From VRUE01 sp963732225 (GTDB lineage: Bacteria > Actinomycetota > Thermoleophilia > Solirubrobacterales > 70-9): a DNA stretch of 64,000 nt. The notes beneath the pieces are model-generated. The model searched no databases, had not been told where the DNA came from, and was given only the letters and a program-made list of their open reading frames with translations. Shown in pieces: positions 8,305 to 15,812 of this stretch. The stretch is taken from NCBI GenBank assembly GCA_963732225.1, contig CAVSYR010000005.1, positions 1 to 64,000 of the forward strand. Direction: 5' to 3'. Each line of letters opens with the position of its first letter. Positions within the stretch are counted from its first letter, which is position 1. Made by a program: the position numbers and the translations under genes.

Positions 8305-9714
8305 ATGGCAAGCAGGGAGCTCAGTCGCCATCCCGTCAAACGGATGTACGGCCCTGTCAGGCTCGACGGAATGGACTCCATCGCCCAGCGCGAGGCTCTT
8401 GCGCTGGCGAGGAAAGCAGCCGAATTCGGTGGTGAGGTCATTGGGTGGTCACATGGAGCATCCATCGCCTCCCTTGCCGAAGGCGTCGCCAGGGAACTCT
8501 TTGAAGGGACCGCTCGTAACGGTCTGGTCCTCAGCCGCCTCTGTCCAGGGCGAGCAGGCATTAGCCGGCTTGGCGAAAAATTCACCGGCGAAGCCTTGCG
8601 CGATTCCGTCGAGATCGGCGTCCGAAGCCTGCTGCCGCACTTCGGCTTCAAGGCCGTGCATGAGCACGTCACCTCGGTTCCGGTGCGACCGAACAAGGAC
8701 ATGCATGGCTACGCGATCGACCAGATCCCAAATCGCTCGAGGATGGGCCACGTCCTACTGAGCTCGGTTGGCTCGGACGATCGGATTCTGCACACCCAGG
8801 CGATCTGGCTTCCCACCGGCACCGTCGACGACCACACGTCGCCTCGGGCAGATTCAGGTCGCGTCGATCGGTGGCGCAAGGAACTGGGCAAGCCCCTGGC
8901 TGGGACGCTATGCGAAAACCTCACCGAGATGTTCGACGCGCAGAGCCGGGCGCGAAACTCCGCCTTGGCGGCTGCCTCCGGCGGCGGCGGGGTGTTCACC
9001 AAGTTCGGCCTCGATCCCCAGGGGTTCTTCGAGGTGGGCTTCCCGCGCTGCGTGATTCTGGACCGGCTGGCCTATGGCCCGCCGAGCGAGAATGGCGCCA
9101 GCTCCGCCGCCGTGGTCTTTCCCGGCGAGGACGACGAGATCGTCGCCGCGGTCCAGGCAGCCGGTCGCTATGGGGTCGCCAGGTGCAAGATCGACGTGGA
9201 GGAGAGGGTTAGCTCGGACTCGGTCGAACGGTCGATGCTGCCGGAGCTGACCAGGCGCTTCGGCGAGGTGCCGGTGCCGGTTGCGCAGCAGGTTCTCGAG
9301 ACCGTGGCGGGTTGGTCGGTGGCCTCCGGGCTCGGCATCGGGGTCAACGTCAGGTTCGTCAGGTACTGGCACTTCAAGAAGACAGGGCACCTACTGCGCG
9401 TCGTGCAGAGCTCGGGAGGTTCAGGGCAGCTCCACGATGTGCACCTCTGGCGGATGGTCAGACTGGGCGGGGACCTGCTTCGCGAGGCAATCACGCTGAT
9501 CGAGCGAGCTCATCAGCCCTGGCCGGGCTCCTGCATCGACCGCTACGGGGAGGAGTGCGCACCCGCCCGGATGAATTCGACGATCGCTCGTCAAAGGGAA
9601 GGGTTGCTGAAGACGACGCTGTTGGCCAATGCCGGCGGCGTCTCCGCCCACCGGCAGATGGAACTGAGGCACGCCGCGGAGGCGCAGCAGCGAACTCCCG
9701 CGCGGCCGTCGTAG
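8305..9714 (+). CDS. Hypothetical protein, island orphan (469 aa)
   Basis: A full-length frame with a clear Shine-Dalgarno sequence (GAGGGAGAGAGAACG before ATG). I recognise no family. The protein is soluble and mixed alpha/beta in character, with a Gly-rich turn (ASGGGGVFTKFGLDPQGFFE, residues about 225-244) and a well-patterned C-terminal half (VARCKIDVEERVSSDSVERS, LRVVQSSGGSGQLHDVHLWR). There are no transmembrane segments and no signal peptide. It stands alone at the left of the island, with another orphan downstream. It could belong to a mobile element or defence locus, but nothing in the sequence says which. Confidence 0.65.
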   Translation: MASRELSRHPVKRMYGPVRLDGMDSIAQREALALARKAAEFGGEVIGWSHGASIASLAEGVARELFEGTARNGLVLSRLCPGRAGISRLGEKFTGEALRDSVEIGVRSLLPHFGFKAVHEHVTSVPVRPNKDMHGYAIDQIPNRSRMGHVLLSSVGSDDRILHTQAIWLPTGTVDDHTSPRADSGRVDRWRKELGKPLAGTLCENLTEMFDAQSRARNSALAAASGGGGVFTKFGLDPQGFFEVGFPRCVILDRLAYGPPSENGASSAAVVFPGEDDEIVAAVQAAGRYGVARCKIDVEERVSSDSVERSMLPELTRRFGEVPVPVAQQVLETVAGWSVASGLGIGVNVRFVRYWHFKKTGHLLRVVQSSGGSGQLHDVHLWRMVRLGGDLLREAITLIERAHQPWPGSCIDRYGEECAPARMNSTIARQREGLLKTTLLANAGGVSAHRQMELRHAAEAQQRTPARPS

Positions 9715-9838
9715 GCCTAGATCTCACCTCGTTCATAGGCTGAGCACAGGTGCGGATTTTGCCCGCAACCTGACAGGGCGCGAGGATTAGCGCGAATAAG
9801 TGGGAAGGTACTCGTTAGTCGAGTAGGGCTGATGTGCA

Positions 9839-10456
9839 ATGAATAAACCTTCCAACACATGGTGGACTGACAAGATCAACGGAGAGCATCGTGTTCTCTT
9901 CAGTGTCGGCTTCGGTTTACTCCACATGGTGGTCCCTCCCGGGGTCGACTTCAGGCCTTCGGAGCCGGATGAGGAGCGGGTGATGTGGAGGTACGCGATC
10001 TGGATCGGCGATGACGACGATCCTCCGGCCGTCGGCGTGGACGCCCCCTTCAGCGTTGCTTGCATGGAGACGAAGGAAGTCGTGGACTTCCTTCCCTCGG
10101 TTCACCATGGCTTCGTCAGGTCGGCGATGGCCAGACACATATCCAATGCCGTGACCTTTGGCCTGCCGGAAGCGGGTCGGTGTCGCGACGATGGGCGGTC
10201 GCTGCGGGCCGGGCGAGCGCTCACCTGGTTGGCATGTCAGCTCGAGGTGGCGTTCCCCGCTGAGACCTGGTTCAAATTCAAAGTCGCCGCGCTCGAGATC
10301 CCCGACACGATCGAGGAGCTCTTGCGACAGTTTCCCGTGGGCGCGCCCTGGCCGAACGAGCCAAAGGCGAACGCGGCGGTGATGGAACCCCGGGAAGCGA
10401 CGGCGCTCTCCGTCACCGGGCCTCCGCCGCGAGCGGTCCTCCGCGGCGGCTACTAG
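9839..10456 (+). CDS. Hypothetical protein, island orphan (205 aa)
   Basis: A soluble protein with no family I recognise. The N-terminal half is aromatic-rich and looks folded (WRYAIWIGDDDDPPAVGVDA, residues about 50-69); the C-terminal 40 residues are Pro/Ala-rich. The ATG is preceded only by a weak purine stretch. It is 125 bp downstream of the other orphan and may share its transcript. A modest-confidence gene call based on frame length and amino-acid balance. Confidence 0.55.
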   Translation: MNKPSNTWWTDKINGEHRVLFSVGFGLLHMVVPPGVDFRPSEPDEERVMWRYAIWIGDDDDPPAVGVDAPFSVACMETKEVVDFLPSVHHGFVRSAMARHISNAVTFGLPEAGRCRDDGRSLRAGRALTWLACQLEVAFPAETWFKFKVAALEIPDTIEELLRQFPVGAPWPNEPKANAAVMEPREATALSVTGPPPRAVLRGGY

Positions 10457-10601
10457 CGCTGGCGTCCAGCGCCGCTCGACCGTCCACCCTTGCGCTGAGC
10501 TCCCCTCGGGCGGGGCTTCCGCTCGAATCGCTCCCCCTCAGTTGAGGGTCTCTTCCGAGTGCCCTTGTATCCCCGGGCGCGCGCACTCATTGTGGCTCTC
10601 G

Positions 10602-10931
10602 ATGCAGGCGAACGACCGGAAAGCGAGCTCGCGTAACCGGCCCGACGGGCGGATTCAGCGCATCGGTCTCAGGGTGCGCGAGCTTTCCATGCTCGCGAAG
10701 GCGGCCGCCGTCATGGTCGCTTCCGTAGTGATCCTGCTGACGATGGCCTTTGGCTCCGGGCGGGTTCGGGTTTCCACCGAGGGTGTCGAACTGCAGCCGA
10801 GGGAAGCCGTGGGCGCGGTCCGCGACGACCACTCGAAGCGCTCGATTGCCTCCCCCTCAGGGCACGGCTCGGTATTCCTGATTCTGGCGCCCGGCACCGT
10901 TCGTATCTGCGGCCCCCGACCTACACCCTGA
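10602..10931 (+). CDS. Possible small single-pass membrane protein
   Basis: 109 residues if ATG 10602 is used. A basic N-terminus (NDRKASSRNRPDGRIQR) is followed by one strong hydrophobic helix (MLAKAAAVMVASVVILLTMA), then a polar tail of about 55 residues. No Shine-Dalgarno sequence and no homologue that I recognise. The hydrophobic segment argues for a real protein, the composition of the tail against it. Confidence 0.3.
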   Translation: MQANDRKASSRNRPDGRIQRIGLRVRELSMLAKAAAVMVASVVILLTMAFGSGRVRVSTEGVELQPREAVGAVRDDHSKRSIASPSGHGSVFLILAPGTVRICGPRPTP

Positions 10932-10979
10932 GCATGTCGAGCAGCCAATTGCCCTCCGCGCTTTGCCACACTGCCGCAC

Positions 10980-11408
10980 TTGACCAGTGAGGAAATCACG
11001 ATCCGTCGCGCGGGTCCCGCGGATGCGCAGGCGGTCCTGGGCCTATGGGCTGAGGAGCGCAGCGAGCACGCGAGCAAGGCCGATCGTCTCGAGGACATTG
11101 AGCGGCTGATCGGGGATTCGCCGGCCGCGTTGCTGGTCGCTGAGCGTGGCGGCGAGATCGTCGGCACTCTGATTGCCGGGTGGGACGGCTGGCGGGGCAA
11201 CATGTACCGGCTTGCGGTGTCCAAAACGCACCGGCGCGAGGGCATCGGAATCGCCCTGACGAGGGCCGGCGAGGAGTACCTGATCAGCCGCGGCGTGCGA
11301 CGGGTCACGGCTCTGGTTGCCTTCGACGACGAGGTGGCTGGGGCGTTCTGGGAGGCGGCGGGCTACCCCCAGGACCGGGAGATCGGCCGTCGCGTGCGCG
11401 ACCTGTAG
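10980..11408 (+). CDS. GNAT-family N-acetyltransferase
   Basis: 142 residues from a TTG start. It has the GNAT fold order: beta1/alpha1 (ITIRRAGPADAQAVLGLWAE), central strand (LLVAERGGEIVGTLIAGW), acetyl-CoA loop region (YRLAVSKTHRREGIGIALTR, a Q/RxxGxG/A-like pyrophosphate-binding loop) and C-terminal FDDEVAGAFWEAAGYPQD. It transfers acetyl from acetyl-CoA to an amine; the substrate is unknown. It is convergent with the NTF2-like gene, with only 13 bp between the ends. Confidence 0.85.
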   Translation: MTSEEITIRRAGPADAQAVLGLWAEERSEHASKADRLEDIERLIGDSPAALLVAERGGEIVGTLIAGWDGWRGNMYRLAVSKTHRREGIGIALTRAGEEYLISRGVRRVTALVAFDDEVAGAFWEAAGYPQDREIGRRVRDL

Positions 11409-11421
11409 GCGACGAGCGATC

Positions 11422-11658
11422 TCAGCCCGGAGTGTCGATCCAGCGCACGATCAGCCCGTCGCGAACCTCGTGGAATGCCGGTGGGGCCGGGGGAGGGTCG
11501 TCGGCCAGGAGAGCGATCACCGCGCTCGGGCCGTGCAAGTGCTCCTCCACCGCCGTTGTCCAGTGGACATCCGGGTCGAGCAGGCGTTCCAGCCGCGACC
11601 AGTCACGCCGCTCGATCGCGGCGAGCACGTTGCTGACCGCACGCACCTGCTCCGCCAC
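11422..11658 (-). CDS. Short NTF2-like (SnoaL-type) protein
   Basis: 78 residues from GTG. NVLAAIERRDWSRLERLLDP and DVHW followed by HGPSAVIALL are typical of the N-terminal helices and first strand of the NTF2/SnoaL fold, and EVRDGLIVRWID of its C-terminal strands. At 78 residues it lacks about 30 of the usual length, so it may be a minimal or degraded version. The family includes small-molecule isomerases and ligand-binding proteins; no activity can be assigned. Confidence 0.6.
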   Translation of the reverse strand: MAEQVRAVSNVLAAIERRDWSRLERLLDPDVHWTTAVEEHLHGPSAVIALLADDPPPAPPAFHEVRDGLIVRWIDTPG

Positions 11659-11714
11659 GGTTAGGTCATCTCCGGGCGTCTATTCATACCCACCTCCAAC
11701 ATAGCTATATGCCT

Positions 11715-11774
11715 ACAACAGAAAACGTCCCGGCGAGAAGTCGAGGCGAGTTCGGGTGACTAATGGGAGGAGAG
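11715..11774 (+). repeat. Direct repeat R2 (inside the island)
   Basis: ACAACAGAAAACGTCCCGGC continues through CGAGGCGAGTTC to GGGAGGAGAG. It matches 15713-15774 at most positions and sits in a gene-free gap (11659-11866). It lacks the 3' ATATATGTGG part that R1 and R3 share. Confidence 0.7.
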
Positions 11775-11866
11775 GTGGGACTTCCACTTGCAGAGCCAAC
11801 TTCGGCTTTAAGTGGCTGTTTCGGCTGTAACCGGTGGATCTCGTGTCCGGCTAGCGCACAAGTGTT

Positions 11867-12376
11867 CTACGTCAGGCTCAACTGACCACCAAGCGCCCAA
11901 ACTCTGGCGGCAGGATGCCTTGGGCGAATACCGAGGTGGCTCGTTACGTCGCCTTGCTTGGTGGCGATTGCCACCGCCGCGAGCAGCTCTGCGGCGAACT
12001 CTTCCAGGGCCGACCTGCTGTCTGCGGCCATGTTCTCTGCGAGTCGTTCGAACTGGACTTCAAGTGCATCGCTTAGCTGTGCCCTTTCCTTCGGGAGAGA
12101 ATAGGCGCGAACGGTTTCCCTGAGGGCTTCATCCAGACGGCCAATGCGCTCATGGCTCTGAGAGGTGACCGGTTCCATCGTCACTGGAAAGAAGAAAGCA
12201 TCCCCTTTGGTTGCCTTGATGAGCTCTGATTTAAGGCGACCATCCTTTTCGAGTCGCCTACAGCACCTATAAACGGCGTCTCGATCCGCGCCGAGCTGAG
12301 TCGCAAGCTCCCGCGTCGTCAACCGGCCGGCAGCTTCAAGAGCCTTAACGATTTGCGCCTCCAAATTTTGGAGCAT
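11867..12376 (-). CDS. HTH regulator divergent from the FRG operon
   Basis: 169 residues. The N-terminal winged helix-turn-helix (residues about 12-50: LTTRELATQLGADRDAVYRC then CRRLEKDGRL) is followed by a helical region that could mediate dimerisation. It lies 68 bp from the divergent GTG of the FRG-domain gene, so it is the obvious candidate regulator of the 12445-15553 operon. I infer a local repressor role from orientation; the sequence shows no ligand-binding domain. It may alternatively be another structural member of the same system. Confidence 0.72.
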   Translation of the reverse strand: MLQNLEAQIVKALEAAGRLTTRELATQLGADRDAVYRCCRRLEKDGRLKSELIKATKGDAFFFPVTMEPVTSQSHERIGRLDEALRETVRAYSLPKERAQLSDALEVQFERLAENMAADSRSALEEFAAELLAAVAIATKQGDVTSHLGIRPRHPAARVWALGGQLSLT

Positions 12377-12432
12377 AAGTGCTTAAGCGGACAAAGGTTG
12401 TCTTTTGTGACCAACTTTCAACTATTCTCAAG

Positions 12433-12438
12433 TAGTCT
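12433..12438 (+). promoter_or_regulatory. -10 hexamer of the FRG operon, leaderless type
   Basis: TAGTCT lies 6 nt before GTG 12445 with no Shine-Dalgarno sequence, the same arrangement as at many genes in this window. Confidence 0.5.
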
Positions 12439-12444
12439 GAGGCC

Positions 12445-13311
12445 GTGGCGCGGTGGGCGTGGTGGCATCAGGGGAGCGGCCCGGACGATTACCGGATTCG
12501 CGAACTGCTGCGCTCGATCTGGGACCTTCATGCGATGTACGGCGTTGACGCTCCCTGGTTGTGGAGAGGACAGGCAAACGCTGCCTTCAACCTCGAACCC
12601 GGTCTGCACACGCGCGTTCGCGCCAACGCGATGCTCGACGACGCGCAGGTCGCGGATTTCACCGAAGGGCTGCTTGCCGCAGCGAGAGGAGCGGAGCTGG
12701 ACCGCCACGAGGGAACGCGGCTGCCTGACCTTGCCCTCTTGGCTCTGCTCCAGCACCATCGCGCCGCGACTCCGCTGATGGACGTGACGCTTGACCCGAT
12801 CGTCGGCCTCTACATGGCGGTAGTCAGCCCCGACCCGCGCGACGACGACAAAGACGGCGTGCTTTTCGCGATCCGCCGCCCCGGAAGAGAGATCAGCGAC
12901 TTCGATTCGAGGGCTTTCGCTCAGGTGTACGCGAGCCTCAAAGGCGAGGTCGCGCTCTACTCGGCCCCGGATGTCAGCGAACGACTGCGTATACAGCGCG
13001 GCCATTTCCTACTGGGACCGGTATCCGACAACGATGCCCGCACCACGATTCCACTCTCGCTTGACCTGGCGTCGTCTCCCAAGGAAAGCTGGATCGCCAA
13101 GCGGATGGCCAAGCGCGGCGAAAGTGGCAAAGTCCCCGCAGCCACGAGCGACGTGGCGGTGTTTCGGATCGCCTCGAAATTTAAGACCGAGCTGCGGCAA
13201 TGGCTCGAGGCTAGATCGGGTTTGACGGCGGACTTCATTTATCCAACGCCGTGGCATCAGCCACACCTAGAGCGCTTTGCATCGAGCCACGGAAGGCTTT
13301 CACCTTTTTGA
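12445..13311 (+). CDS. FRG-domain protein, first gene of the HTH cluster operon
   Basis: 288 residues from GTG. The FRG domain (named for its F/Y-R-G motif) is recognisable from WLWRGQ (residues 38-43) and LEPGLHTR. LLQHHRAATPLMDVTLDP (101-118) corresponds to the family's LQHYGxPTRLLDWT signature. GLYMAV, a RIQRGHFLL segment near 185 and FIYPTPWHQPHLER at the C-terminus complete it. The biochemical activity of FRG domains is, to my knowledge, not established; they recur in phage and defence-type loci. It is followed closely by six small genes on the same strand. A leaderless-type promoter precedes it. Confidence 0.85.
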   Translation: MARWAWWHQGSGPDDYRIRELLRSIWDLHAMYGVDAPWLWRGQANAAFNLEPGLHTRVRANAMLDDAQVADFTEGLLAAARGAELDRHEGTRLPDLALLALLQHHRAATPLMDVTLDPIVGLYMAVVSPDPRDDDKDGVLFAIRRPGREISDFDSRAFAQVYASLKGEVALYSAPDVSERLRIQRGHFLLGPVSDNDARTTIPLSLDLASSPKESWIAKRMAKRGESGKVPAATSDVAVFRIASKFKTELRQWLEARSGLTADFIYPTPWHQPHLERFASSHGRLSPF

Positions 13312-13371
13312 GTTCACGTTGCTCGGCGGGCGTGGTTTCCGCCGGGTGCGCAGATAACGTTGCGTGCCCAT

Positions 13372-13689
13372 ATGTCTACGACGTCGGACCTAACAGCGAT
13401 AGAGGGCAAGCTCGATCTACTGATTTCGCTTCTGCGGATCGCCCATGACGAGCCTCTGAAAGGCGAGCGGAACGCGATTCTCTCCGAACCAGTCAGCAAG
13501 GCCATCCTTGTTGCGTCCAGCGACTGGATCGAAGCGGGGGGGCTCAAGGCGGTGGTCATTAAAAAGACGAAAGTCTCCACGCCGACTGTTAGTCGCCGTC
13601 TCGCGGAGCTTGTTGAGCGCGGGCTGATAACCCGGAGGGGCTCTGGCGGGAAGGTCAGCTATCGAACCACGGGACTGATCGATCCTTGA
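13372..13689 (+). CDS. Small winged-helix protein, cluster member 2
   Basis: 105 residues from ATG 13372; the TTG at 13360 is less likely. An N-terminal amphipathic helix (DLTAIEGKLDLLISLLRIA) is followed by a winged HTH: DWIEAGGLKAVV, KVSTPTVSRRLAELVERGLI, TRRGSGGKVSYRTTGL. It resembles MarR/ArsR-type DNA-binding folds without an effector domain. The next gene encodes a divergent paralogue of the same layout. Its TGA overlaps the next TTG by 4 nt, which suggests fixed stoichiometry through translational coupling. Confidence 0.8.
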   Translation: MSTTSDLTAIEGKLDLLISLLRIAHDEPLKGERNAILSEPVSKAILVASSDWIEAGGLKAVVIKKTKVSTPTVSRRLAELVERGLITRRGSGGKVSYRTTGLIDP

Positions 13690-14012
13690 CGGCGGAACAA
13701 GGTGGCAACTCATTCGAGGATGAGGTGATTTTTGGCCTTAACCGCATCGCGCAGGTGTTGCAACTCGCGCTTGCACCGCAGCTTGACGCCGGGAGGGGGC
13801 ATCTTCGCTCTGACCCTCTTACCGCCTCGATCTTCGATCAAACAGCAGGAAAATGGGTAGCCTCGGGCGATCTCCAGCGGCGGCTTGCAAAATCGAGCGG
13901 CAAGGGCGGAAGCACCGTCCGTGCTCGACTCGCTGAGCTCGGCGACAGCGGTCTTCTTGAGCGCCGAGGCGAAGCGCGCTCTCGTGAATACCGATCTTCG
14001 GGTCTGGTCTGA
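13686..14012 (+). CDS. Small winged-helix protein, cluster member 3 (paralogue of member 2)
   Basis: 108 residues from a TTG that overlaps the previous stop. It aligns end to end with member 2: an amphipathic N-terminal helix (VIFGLNRIAQVLQLAL), DPLTASIFDQTAGKWVASGD, then STVRARLAELGDSGLLERRG and a YRSSGL ending matching YRTTGL. So a duplication produced two winged-HTH proteins in tandem. The stop shares one base with the next ATG (TGATG). No catalytic motif is seen. Confidence 0.78.
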   Translation: MTAEQGGNSFEDEVIFGLNRIAQVLQLALAPQLDAGRGHLRSDPLTASIFDQTAGKWVASGDLQRRLAKSSGKGGSTVRARLAELGDSGLLERRGEARSREYRSSGLV

Positions 14013-14254
14013 TGAGCACCGAGCCCACGCCGACCGAGCCGGCTCTGCTCGCTCTCCTGGCTCTCCTTGCGGCTGACAGGGATACCCCTAGCTCCGATTC
14101 CAAGCTCCCTACCGAGATCATTCTTTCGCGAGCTGGCTTGGGAAACGCCGATATCGCCGTCGTTGTGGGCAAGAGTTCCGATGCAGTTCGGAAGATGGTC
14201 GAACGAGCTAAGTCCGCCTCAAAAAAGAAGAAAGGTGGAGGGTCAAAGAAATGA
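14012..14254 (+). CDS. Small sigma-region-4-like HTH protein, cluster member 4
   Basis: 80 residues. The core GLGNADIAVVVGKSSDAVRK followed by MVERAK resembles the HTH of sigma factor region 4 (pattern xxIAxxxGxSxxAVRxxxxRA). The first 20 residues are a hydrophobic Leu/Ala stretch and the C-terminus is a basic KKKKGGGSKK tail suited to nucleic-acid contact. It is paralogous in its core to member 6. It is translationally coupled to member 3 through TGATG. Confidence 0.72.
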   Translation: MSTEPTPTEPALLALLALLAADRDTPSSDSKLPTEIILSRAGLGNADIAVVVGKSSDAVRKMVERAKSASKKKKGGGSKK

Positions 14255-14278
14255 GTCCGGTCAAGGCGAGTCAGTCGA

Positions 14279-14605
14279 GTGTCTGAGGACGTTCTGGGCA
14301 AGCAGCTTGAGGTAGCGGAAGAGCAGCTTCGATGGCTCCGCGCCGCCGCAATTCCCTCGGTGCGCGACACGGTTGAGGGTGTGCTTGTCACGACCAAGCA
14401 GCGAAAGGCATTCGAGCTGTGCGACGGGAAGCGAACGAGCACCGAAGTCGCGAAAAAAGCCGGCGTGCCGAAGACCACCCTTTCGGGATGGACTGGTCAG
14501 TGGCGGCATCTCGGCATCGCTAACGAGGTGCCAACGCCGAAGGGGACACGGATCAGACACCTCATTAGCCTGGAGGCACTCGGGCTTTCGGTCGAGGCGG
14601 GATAG
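14279..14605 (+). CDS. Small winged-helix protein, cluster member 5
   Basis: 108 residues from GTG 14279. N-terminal helix (EDVLGKQLEVAEEQLRWLRA), then HTH: RKAFELCDGKRTSTEVAKKA, GVPKTTLSGWTGQWRHLGI, and a wing ending in RIRHLISLEALGL. It is more distant from members 2 and 3 but has the same order of elements (helix, HTH, wing). It sits between two sigma-4-like members, giving an alternating order along the operon. Confidence 0.75.
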   Translation: MSEDVLGKQLEVAEEQLRWLRAAAIPSVRDTVEGVLVTTKQRKAFELCDGKRTSTEVAKKAGVPKTTLSGWTGQWRHLGIANEVPTPKGTRIRHLISLEALGLSVEAG

Positions 14606-14607
14606 TA

Positions 14608-14934
14608 GTGGCGGAGTCCCTACCAGCATCGCGTGACATAGATCGGATGCGCAGGGAGCTTGAGAAGGTTTCCAGGCAGCTGGTTGACGTCGGCAAGGAC
14701 GTCAAGGAGGTCGACCGCAAGGTCGACCGCTCGAACGCAACGCAGCTTGGAGCCCTTGCCACCGCCCTCGCCGCCGACTCTGACGTCAAGCAGGAGCTCC
14801 TGCTCTATGCGGCCGGTATGAGCCCGGACGACATCGCCAAGGCGGTCGGCAAGTCAAAGAACGCCGTGAAGGTCACTTTGAGCCGCGCCGGCATGACCTC
14901 ACGCGGGAAAAAAGCCTCTTCCTCCGATGGCTGA
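14608..14934 (+). CDS. Coiled-coil plus sigma-region-4-like HTH protein, cluster member 6
   Basis: 108 residues from GTG, three bases after the previous stop. Residues about 9-45 form a heptad-like coiled coil (IDRMRRELEKVSRQLVDVGK and DVKEVDRKVDRSN). The C-terminal half holds an HTH, LYAAGMSPDDIAKAVGKSKN then AVKVTLSRAGM, related to member 4. The stop lies inside the next gene (8-bp overlap). The coiled coil suggests it oligomerises or recruits a partner. Confidence 0.75.
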   Translation: MAESLPASRDIDRMRRELEKVSRQLVDVGKDVKEVDRKVDRSNATQLGALATALAADSDVKQELLLYAAGMSPDDIAKAVGKSKNAVKVTLSRAGMTSRGKKASSSDG

Positions 14935-15553
14935 GGAGATCACTAGTCGTGAGTTGGTCAGGGCGATCGCCGCCGAGTTCGATCAACGCGAGTGGTCCGA
15001 TCCCGACGACCTCGCCTTGGCACTGACCAAGGCGGCAGTCGGAGGCGGCGAACTCGACGCTGGCAAAGTGAGCGAGCTCGCGCCACCCTCGTTTCTCTCA
15101 ATCAATGACATTGAGCGCAGCGATCTGCGAGCGGCGATTCGTGCCGTCTTTGCCGGTCGGATGCTGGTTGAGGAAGACCGACCCGGACCGACTTTTATTG
15201 ATCAGAGCGTCACGATCGGCGACCACAACACAATCAACGGATCCATTAACGCGGGGGGCAAACAACTTGTCCTCACTGAGAGCAGTTCACCTGATGACAT
15301 CCTGAACGCGCTCACCGATCTTGTCTCCACCGGGATTGGTCAGGGATTTTCACCCGATGAACTTGAACTTCTTGATGAGCTCGCTGTGGCGCGAGGCCTC
15401 GATCCAAAGCAGTTGGAGGACGCAGCCAGGGCTGGGATCGAGAGAGCGGAGCCCGAACCTAGTCGGCTTGCGCAATTTCGCGACGCGATCATTGGGAGTA
15501 CGGCTAGTGGTCTAGCGGTCCAGGCGATAATGGCTGTTGTGAGCAGTTTCTAG
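14927..15553 (+). CDS. Last gene of the FRG/HTH operon; protein with a Gly/Asn repeat-like motif
   Basis: 208 residues. The N-terminal domain (about 1-85) is helical. A short beta-prone segment follows, VTIGDHNTINGSINAGG (residues about 96-112). Then comes a helical region rich in Asp/Glu and a C-terminal moderately hydrophobic stretch (IIGSTASGLAVQAIMAVVSS), possibly membrane-active. The middle segment recalls short amyloid-like signalling motifs of bacterial immune proteins, but this is a visual resemblance only. It could be the effector of the cluster; no known family is recognised. Confidence 0.72.
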   Translation: MAEEITSRELVRAIAAEFDQREWSDPDDLALALTKAAVGGGELDAGKVSELAPPSFLSINDIERSDLRAAIRAVFAGRMLVEEDRPGPTFIDQSVTIGDHNTINGSINAGGKQLVLTESSSPDDILNALTDLVSTGIGQGFSPDELELLDELAVARGLDPKQLEDAARAGIERAEPEPSRLAQFRDAIIGSTASGLAVQAIMAVVSSF

Positions 15554-15712
15554 GTTTACGCTGGGAAACGTACAGAAGTCTTGAAGCCAGATGGATGGCT
15601 ATCTCCCGGCAAAAGTTGTTCAGGGCTGGCGCCTCAAGCTCCCGTTCGCTCAGTTGTTCGCTCAGTTCTTCCTCTCTTGCTGGGGCCCACAACGGCTCTA
15701 GCAAAGCACCCC

Positions 15713-15812
15713 ACAACAGAAAACGCCCCGGCGGGGAGCCGAGGCGAGTTCTGGGGTTACTACAGGGAGGAGAGATATGTATCTCTATATATGTGGATCC
15801 GTGGGAGGTAGG
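15713..15812 (+). repeat. Direct repeat R3 (right edge of island), longest copy
   Basis: It joins both halves seen elsewhere. ACAACAGAAAACGCCCCGGC through GAGGCGAGTT is shared with R2. TTCTGGGGTTACTACAGGGA through ATATATGTGGATCCG to GGTAGG is shared with R1. All three copies have the same orientation. Confidence 0.7.

Noticed and set aside
10655..11308. 217-codon minus-strand frame opposite the GNAT gene
   Set aside because: Ser/Arg/Pro-rich with no start signal; it runs antisense to a recognised acetyltransferase.
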